From NCBI GenBank assembly GCA_039619475.1, contig CM077115.1:394540557-394604556 (forward strand): a stretch of 64,000 bases of DNA, read 5' to 3'. This DNA comes from Icerya purchasi (Eukaryota; Arthropoda; Insecta; Hemiptera; Monophlebidae). Numbering within the stretch: the first letter of the stretch is position 1; each line of letters starts with the position of its first letter. The translations under genes and the position numbers were made by a program. Positions 57,540 to 64,000 of this stretch are shown piece after piece. Under the pieces are notes generated by a model. That model worked only from the letters and a program-made list of their open reading frames with translations. It did no database searches and was not told the origin of the DNA.

Positions 57540-58250
57540 AATGGATTATCTTTTGTAGGTAAGTTATGATCAAAACAAATTTCTTTATATTTATTAATAC
57601 TCAGTGAAATTTAGCATTTTGTAATTATTAATATATTTGAATAAATCTTTTGTAATATCATATGTAATAGTGTGGTTATTGGTAATGGTATGCCAGGCCA
57701 TTGATGATTTTTTTACATATTTATATTTTACTGCATAAACATGTTCTTTGTATCTGGTCTTGAAATTTCTACGCGTTTGTCCAATGTATATTTTTTATGG
57801 CATGTCCAACATACTATTTTATGGACACTTGAATGGTTGTGTTTGTTATTATTGTATTTATTTTGTTGATGTTTATTAATTTATTATATATGTTATTATT
57901 TGTTAAAAATGATATTCTAAATTCAATTTTTAAAATATTGGTAATTTTACATGTGTTATGATTTGTATAAGTAAAGTTTATCCAATTATTATTATTATGA
58001 TTATGATTTAAGTAAGTTTTTCCTTTTATGTTCAAATTTTTTAAAATATTTATTATATAAAATATCAATTAAGTTGGGGTTATAATTTTTTTTTTTTGTG
58101 TTTGTGGTTGAGTGCAGTGTTATGTAATCTAAATAATTGATAACACCTTCAATTTCGTTAATGGTTTCAACAACGATTATGTTCGACTTGTTAGCGGTAC
58201 TTGTTTTTTTTGTTTCTACAAAAACAAAAAACAAAAAACTTGACTTCAAT
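57540..58250 (-). pseudogene. Penelope-like element, C-terminal RT/GIY-YIG endonuclease relic
   Basis: On the minus strand NWINFTYTNHNTCKITNILK near 57980 matches the connector just before the endonuclease of Penelope-like proteins ('-W-TFTY----ITN-FK--'). About 180 bp on, frames give IYIGQT-like remains and QTRRNFKTRYKEHVYAVKYK near 57770, the GIY-YIG nuclease motif region, then AWHTITNNHTI. Upstream, VETINEIEGVINYLDY with Asn/Lys-rich sequence may be the thumb of the RT. The element would use its own endonuclease to prime reverse transcription. Frameshifts and a stop at the GIY region inactivate it. The RT catalytic core was not found. Confidence 0.7.
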
Positions 58251-58259
58251 TGATTAAAA

Positions 58260-59160
58260 AAATATTTTCGCTCTTCTATGTACTACAATTGTCTTTATCA
58301 AATTTTCTAATATCTATGAAAGTTTTTTAATTACGTGATTTCAAATAGTCCTAAAATTATTTCTCCCAAGTTGGTTCTACATTCTTCCGGTTACAAATTT
58401 ATATTTTTTAAATATATTTAATTGTTCATAAAAATAAATAAATTGTATCGTTTCTCGATTTATAGCGGATGTAACTGAGACTGTTATCCATTTATCGTTG
58501 AAAAGTCCATGAACACGTGTAATCTAATTTATTTGCGGTTAAAGTTCTATAAAGGTTTCTCTCAACTTAACCATTGAACTAAAAATCTTCAAATTTTTAG
58601 TTTGGATTTTACTTCAACTCTACTTTTACGGATAGTTTACGTTTCCCTTACGGCTGTTAGTAATTTTCCGGCATTCTATATAGTATTAGAGATCATAAAT
58701 GAAAAAACAGTAATAGTTGTAATAAACACCAACCTCGGATAAGATATTTTTATCCAGCAAACACTCGTGTGAAAATTTCTATCTTTTTGGAAACCGGGTT
58801 TAGAATAGGAAGTGATTTATGTAAAAGTAGACCGTACAAAAGTTTAGCTATGCGGAGGAGAATATTAATTGTTTTTTATTGTGTCAAAAGGATGAAAATA
58901 GAAACATTATCGAATGACCCTTGAATACCTACGAATATTACCATAAATATTCCTTCAGGAATTATGCTGTGTTCCTGAATTGAATACATTAGCCTGTTTT
59001 TATTATAATTCTAAATGCTTTTTATATAATAGTATTTTTTTAGCGTTACTGGAAATTTTTTGGAACAGAAAAAGTGATTCCATTCATAGCATGGGAGGAG
59101 GCCATATTTTTTTGAAATAAGATAAAAAAATCAAAAATGTGATTGACCGTGAAAGAAAGG
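58260..59160. other. No supported gene
   Basis: AT-rich. Nothing recognised. Confidence 0.4.
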
Positions 59161-59167
59161 TGATTTA

Positions 59168-60030
59168 TTACCTAAAGTATTATGCGTATAAATAAGTTTC
59201 CGCCGTTTTTTATCAAAAATTAGGAATTTATCGTGAAAGAACGGTACATTAATTTTTATTCAAAGTATTTTCCATCACTAACTACTACCTTTTCCCATCT
59301 TTCTGGCAGCATTCGGATACTACGTCGGAAGAAGTTTTCATCTTTTGAAGCTATCCATGAATCGACCTAATTTTTAGTATCTTCATAAGATTTAAACCGC
59401 TGCATAGACAGGTACTGTGCCATTGACCGGAAAAAGTGATAATCGGAAGGGGCAATGTCTGGTAACTACGGCGGGTGCGGTAGGATTTCCCAATTAAGTG
59501 TTTTCAAGTAGGTTTTAACCGGCGCAGCAACATGCGGACGAACATTATCATGTAGAAGAATAATTTTTTCGTGTCTGGAGTCATAATGGGCGCGTTTTTC
59601 CTTAAGTGCTCGATTCAATCTCATTAATTGGGTTCGATAGAGACTTTCAGTAATTTTTTCGTTCGGTTTAGGAAACTCATAATACACGACACCAAGCTGA
59701 TCCCACCAAATACACAGCATGCTTTTTTTTCTATGAACATTAGGTTTGGCTGTCGATGTTGAAGCATGGTCAGGTGGTCCCCATGATTTTCTCTTCTTTG
59801 GGTTATCATAATGAATCCACTTTTCATCACCAGTAACTATACAATGCAAAAAACCCTTGCTTTCTTGCCTGGCAAGTAGAATTTCGTACGTGCAATGTCG
59901 GCGTTCAATGTCTCTTGGCTTCAGTTCATATGGAATCTAATTTCCTTGTTTTTGAATCATTCCTAACGATTTTAAACAGTGTGAAATACACTTATTCACT
60001 GCACTAAAATCTCCGCCCAACGGTACATTA
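59168..60030 (-). pseudogene. Mariner transposase relic (mellifera-type)
   Basis: The minus-strand frame is nearly continuous from about 60020. GMIQKQGN is followed by a stop where Trp is expected, then PYELKPRDIERRHCTYEILL; the open frame from 59849 contains TGDEKWIHYDNPKKRKSWG (first Asp), HASTSTAKPNVH, MLCIWWDQLGVVYYE and HDNVRPHVAAP (second Asp). A stop interrupts the HPPYSPD motif near 59470, then DIAPSDYHFFRSMAQ (third Asp, D34D spacing) and FFRRSIRMLPERWEKVV lead to the terminus near 59255. A TIR-like end with a flanking TA lies at 59166-59200. The N-terminal DNA-binding half is missing, so this is a 5'-truncated dead copy. Confidence 0.9.
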
Positions 60031-60210
60031 CTATACTTCTGTAACGCATGTAAAAAGAATAAGGTATCAATGGAATGATTGAAAGGGGAGTAATACGAAA
60101 TAAGTATTCCGGAAAATTTACTAATAATAACGAGAGCGAAGCATTGCGTTAGATTTAGTATTATTATTACTAGGGGATAAATCGAAACTGGGATTATTTG
60201 ATGTTTAATT

Positions 60211-60414
60211 TCAAACTCGACTAAAATTACAGTTCTTCACTGTTGTTCGAAAACAATGATAATTGAATATACTTAAAATTCTATTACTTAATAACCAGGT
60301 TTCAGAAAGCAGGACAGTATCAATATCCTTTTGAGACAGATAGGTTTCTAGGTAATTTTTATTGGATATAGTGCTCCATGCGTTCCACTGTAACGTACGA
60401 ATCATATTGAACAA
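60211..60414 (-). pseudogene. LINE endonuclease N-terminal fragment
   Basis: A 67-codon frame starts RTLQWNAWSTISNKNYLETY and continues with DIDTVLLSETWLLSNR. These are the first two active-site blocks (Q-W-N and S-E-T-W) of an APE-type LINE endonuclease. Nothing downstream of the second block is recognisable before the mariner relic at 60.03 kb. It is the extreme 5' part of an ORF2, truncated at its 3' side, unlike most LINE debris here. Confidence 0.7.
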
Positions 60415-60889
60415 ATAAAGAAAAAAAAAGAATTAATTAATTTAAAATTAGCATGGACCTAAGCTTTCTATTTACATCGTCGTAAGGGATATACAAAAAC
60501 ACATATCTAAATTTTGTGTACCGTAAAAGCAGCTCGATCGCCAACTGAGTAAGCGTTTCTATAATTTTTGACGGACAGTAGAAAGTATAAAAAAGGAAAT
60601 ACTGAAAGATCGAAATAAATTAGAAATGTAACCGAAAACGAATTATACTTATATATAACTCGATCTTTCGGATCTCATCGTAGCCCCTGGACCACCAAAA
60701 GATACTTTTTTTATAATACTTATAGCAAAGTAAATTCCAGCTGACCGCTGTCATTCTTATACAAATAATTTCTATTCAACTTTTGTAACCTAAAAAGATA
60801 CAAGAAAAAAAAGGGCAAGATCGCAGTTATTTAATTTTTTTTTGTAGATTCGTCAACGAGAACACTAGCCCGATAATAAGGAAAGGTAA

Positions 60890-61545
60890 TGAAAGTAGAA
60901 CCAGATCTTTATGCGAAATGTTCTTCAAGCTATTTCTTCTCCTTCTTCTCATTGCTCCAACTCTTATTCTCTCAATTCGTTTTCTCATCTCCAATCTGCT
61001 CTCATCCCGCTCTATTACTATAGATCTTTTGTGGGTTCCCATTCATTCTGGCATCGGAGGCATCGAGTCAGCTTATTTTCTAGCCCGTTCAGCCGCCCGC
61101 GATGGTCCTTTACTCCGCAATTTTCCTACCTCGGAAATCTTTCTCCGTTCCACAACTAATCATTCCCGACTGCGGTTGGATATTTATCCTTTATTTTCTA
61201 ATCCTGCCTCTCATTATCTTCAAATACAGCCGGTTCCCTGTCCTCAGCCGTGGTTTCATTCCTCTTCTTCTCAGCGCTCGGCTATCGTTTCTTTAATCAA
61301 ACTGCGATTTAATCACTCTCTTCTTTCACTTTTTCGTTTTTTCCTGTCCTCCTCTCTCGATTGTCCCCTTCGCAGTTCTATCTCTACTCCCATAACTCCA
61401 AAATCGTAACACTTGGTCGTTTTGCTCCTTATAATTCTTATTTTATATTTTCCTTCTCATCTCCAGCTATAATATTTGTGTTTTAATCTTTCCTAAGCTC
61501 TAATTGTTGAGTTAAAGCCTCTGGCGCGCCCAAAAAATATAAAAT
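60890..61545 (+). pseudogene. RNase H-LINE 3' tail
   Basis: The frame 60918-61409 holds LLWVPIHSGIGGIESAYFLA followed by RSAARDGPL, the 'WVPSHSGI-GNE-AD-LARSA' block of RNase H with several catalytic-site residues changed. The 3' end gttaaagcctctggcgcgcc then aaaaaatataaaataat matches the 3' end of the insertion at 39613-40353. No terminal zinc-knuckle is intact. It is 5'-truncated and dead. (TA)n at 61562-61587 follows the tail. Confidence 0.75.
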
Positions 61546-61556
61546 AATATTATTCT

Positions 61557-61589
<33 letters not shown>

Positions 61590-61593
<4 letters not shown>

Positions 61594-63290
61594 ACATTAG
61601 ATCAGAAGAAGACAGAAAAGGGAGGTTTAAAGAGAACTTTCTTATTACCCTCAACATAAGAATGATGTAGTGACTTTAAAGGTTTATTTTTAATTGTGGC
61701 TGGTATTCTTTTTATTTTAATTATGGTACAACTAAAAGAGATTTAAACTACATTAAATTACAGACAAAATATTATGAGAAGTTTGTAGGTTTATTTTCGT
61801 ATTATATGTTCGTATATTGTGTAAAGTTATGCGGCACGTGTAATATTTTTTTCCGATTAAAAAGGAAACGAATGGAAGCTAATTTAACAGCCAATACGAA
61901 AACTGATGTAATAATGTAACTCGTAAGTTTTTATTATTGCTCGATGTTCTCGGTTATATTCGAACTATTTTTACATACGGAAATAATCGTCTGTGATGAA
62001 GACATTAAACTGTTACATTATTTGACAATAAATGAGGCAATTACCTAGAAGATAATCATTACGAAAGGTCATGGACATTCCGACTTGAGCTGCGAGCCTG
62101 CTAGAACACCATTGTTCGCTTTTTACGATCGATGCTCTTATATCGAAGTGTATAGCAAAGAAAAAGTTAAAGTAACCAAAAACCTAATTATATCTATATC
62201 AGAGACATCTGGTTGTGTCGGTAATTACTAGAAGTAGAATACAACTATTCTGAGACCCGTGTAAAATAATTGAAATACACGTAAATATGTAACAATGTAA
62301 AAGAAGCGCAGGAAGTGGATTAGGTATGAAGGAAACTTAAGCCCCCCCCCGCTCTAATGTTCGGCATAATATTGTGAATCGATTACTTTTTTAAATATAT
62401 ATATATGTATAACTCGGCCATTTTGGCCTCGCAAGAGGCTGCGCCCTTTGATCCCTCTTGTTTATATTTATGTCTCCTTCTCTTATATACTTTGTATAAA
62501 ATGATCAAAATTTACAAAGTAATTCTAAATCGGTCCATATGAATATAATAAAATAATCACAAAAATCCTATAAAATATAACAAACGTTACATAAAATTGG
62601 GACATTTTTTTTAATGGGGGGTAGCCTAAGAATTATGTTTTGTAATTAATATAGATGTATATAGTGCTGACAGTGTTGCATTTAACATTATATGCTCTAC
62701 GAAGTACTAAACGGAACTAGTAGAAATTAATTTCCAATGACAAACTTCCTTTTCGAAAAAACGTCAATAGGAATCAAATGTTATTTATTTGCTACAGGAG
62801 AATATGTTAACTGAATCTTTTGAATTTTATAAAAACGATAATATGTCGGAACGATTATCCAAAGGACTATTTTTGGTTGAAAGCACGTCAAAGCAATTTA
62901 TATTTGCCTTTAAAGTTTCGAAGTAGATTATATTGCTCATCATTAGACAAACGACTAATGAATTAAACAGAAAAGAATCGTACAAGAGTTACTACAGGGC
63001 TGCTCCAAAGCTGAACCAAACATATATATATATACCAGGCGATTGGGCTCACTAGCTGCTTCGTGGTCTAGCCGTTCGGATTTTTCTTTCTTTTCGTGAA
63101 TATTTAAAAAGAACTGCGGCGTCCCCATAATCTTCATTTAAAAAAATTAATAAAAAATATATGATATGAATACGTCAATTAAGAAAGTTAAATTTGGATT
63201 AAAATATCTCAAAAACTAGAAACCGCTAGCAGAGTAATACATATGAGAGAAATATGTTACATTTAATTATTTTTAAAACGCGATATAAAC
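61590..63290. other. No supported gene
   Basis: AT-rich with C or G runs at 62342-62351 and 62617-62622 and short (TA)n. Sequence near 62415-62460 (ggccattttggcctcgcaag) is GC-richer but unassigned. Confidence 0.35.
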
Positions 63291-63299
63291 AATATAAGC

Positions 63300-63378
63300 C
63301 AGTTACCGTAGCGTAATTGATTAGGCACGGGCGTTTTTTTTAGTTAGGACCTGGTTCGAATTGCGCTACCGTACACCG
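63300..63378 (+). repeat. tRNA-like SINE head
   Basis: An RNA polymerase III A-box-like tagcgtaattga (63309-63320) is followed 33 bases later by a B-box-like ggttcgaattg (63353-63363), the spacing found in tRNA genes. Around them, ttaccgtagcg and gcgctaccgt would pair as a degraded acceptor stem. A T run replaces the anticodon arm. This suits a decayed tRNA-derived SINE head or tRNA pseudogene. No SINE body was recognised downstream. Confidence 0.5.
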
Positions 63379-63379
63379 A

Positions 63380-64000
63380 AACTTCCAAAAATGTCACTTG
63401 CAGAGGGTGAATGTCCATAGTTGACGTTCAATTAATGATACTTATTTCTTTAAATTTTTTTCCAACAATGTACTTATAGAAACGAGTTTTTTTCCTATGT
63501 TATCACGTTTTTATTTTTGTTTTATTTCATACATTAAGTTGTGATTTGTGGGTTGTGCATAACTGCTGAGGCTCTTACAACTCACGAATCACCTACAACT
63601 ACAGTGCATGAAGGGAATCGTATTAATTAGGAAAGGGTTTACGGATAATCTGCGATATTGGTTGTTAAACATGATTTCGGTTAGAGATCTTAGTTTAAGG
63701 CAAAGTGGAGATAAATTGGTAGTGCAAAAGGATTTATTTAAGGAAATCGTTGTTTAGCTTCATAACTGCTACTGCAGAGAATACAAGTGCTCAGTCCTCG
63801 GTAGAAAGTGCAAGAAAGAATCACCATTCAGCATTGTGGGCAAGCGTGGTGGAAGTGGCGCGGTTTAAATTGTAAAAAATAAACAGTGGTAGATTTTATT
63901 CTGAAATAGTTCTGAAATACATCGATAAAAGAAAAATAACAAAAAAATACATCAAGGCTCGAAATCAAGCGAATGTGTACTACAGAACATTGGAACAAAA
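63380..64000. other. No supported gene
   Basis: Mixed composition. Nothing recognised up to the edge of the window. A SINE body could start here but no tail was seen. Confidence 0.3.

Overview
The window reads as AT-rich, non-coding DNA of an animal nucleus, most likely an insect. There are no bacterial operons and no complete host protein-coding gene. What can be recognised is a dense, layered graveyard of transposable elements: LINEs of the R1, I, RTE and Jockey types, a group of RNase H-bearing LINE tails, a Penelope-like element, a mellifera-type mariner, hAT-like MITEs, a Polinton/Maverick integrase relic, a PIF1-helicase element with very long terminal inverted repeats, and a tRNA-like SINE head. 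The mix of I, R1 and Jockey LINEs with a mellifera-type mariner suggests an insect, perhaps a hemipteran; the species cannot be fixed from this sequence.

Layout. 0.2-0.8 kb: R1-type LINE tail. 0.9-2.8 kb: degenerate tandem array whose (CA)n tract was hit by a hAT-like MITE. About 3.05-3.17 kb: possible promoter plus first exon. 4.9-6.9 kb: decayed Polinton integrase with chromodomain and an unfamiliar opposite-strand gene relic. 9.7 and 12.1 kb: hAT-like MITEs. 13.0-15.8 kb: I-type LINE relic (+), abutting reverse-strand RNase H-LINE pieces (15.8-16.4 and 20.8-23.1 kb) and followed by an I-type RNase H piece (24.0-24.8 kb). 27.2-28.3 kb: long hairpin repeat split by a hAT-like MITE. 28.6-32.9 kb: 4.3 kb element with ~520 bp inverted termini, PIF1 helicase relic and an internal MITE. 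33.0-36.8 kb: second I-type LINE. 38.9-40.6 kb: LINE tails nested in one another. 43.6-45.2 kb: RTE-type RT, one frameshift. 46.2 kb: perfect 103 bp palindrome. 48.4 kb: possible host exon. 49.3 kb: hammerhead-ribozyme-like motif. 49.7-54.4 kb: apparently intact Jockey-clade LINE (- strand), the only element with both ORFs open. 54.8-61.5 kb: tails of an I-type LINE, an RNase H LINE, a Penelope-like element, mariner and others. 63.3 kb: tRNA-like SINE head.

The host contribution seems limited to regulatory or intronic DNA: one candidate promoter/first exon near 3.1 kb, a CpG-richer block with splice-donor-like sites at 17.5-18.0 kb, and one candidate small coding exon at 48.4 kb, all on the + strand. 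The window may lie largely within or between introns of a large gene, but this is inference. Assignments rest on protein motifs and repeat structure read by eye; clade names are family-level calls and boundaries are approximate unless stated.
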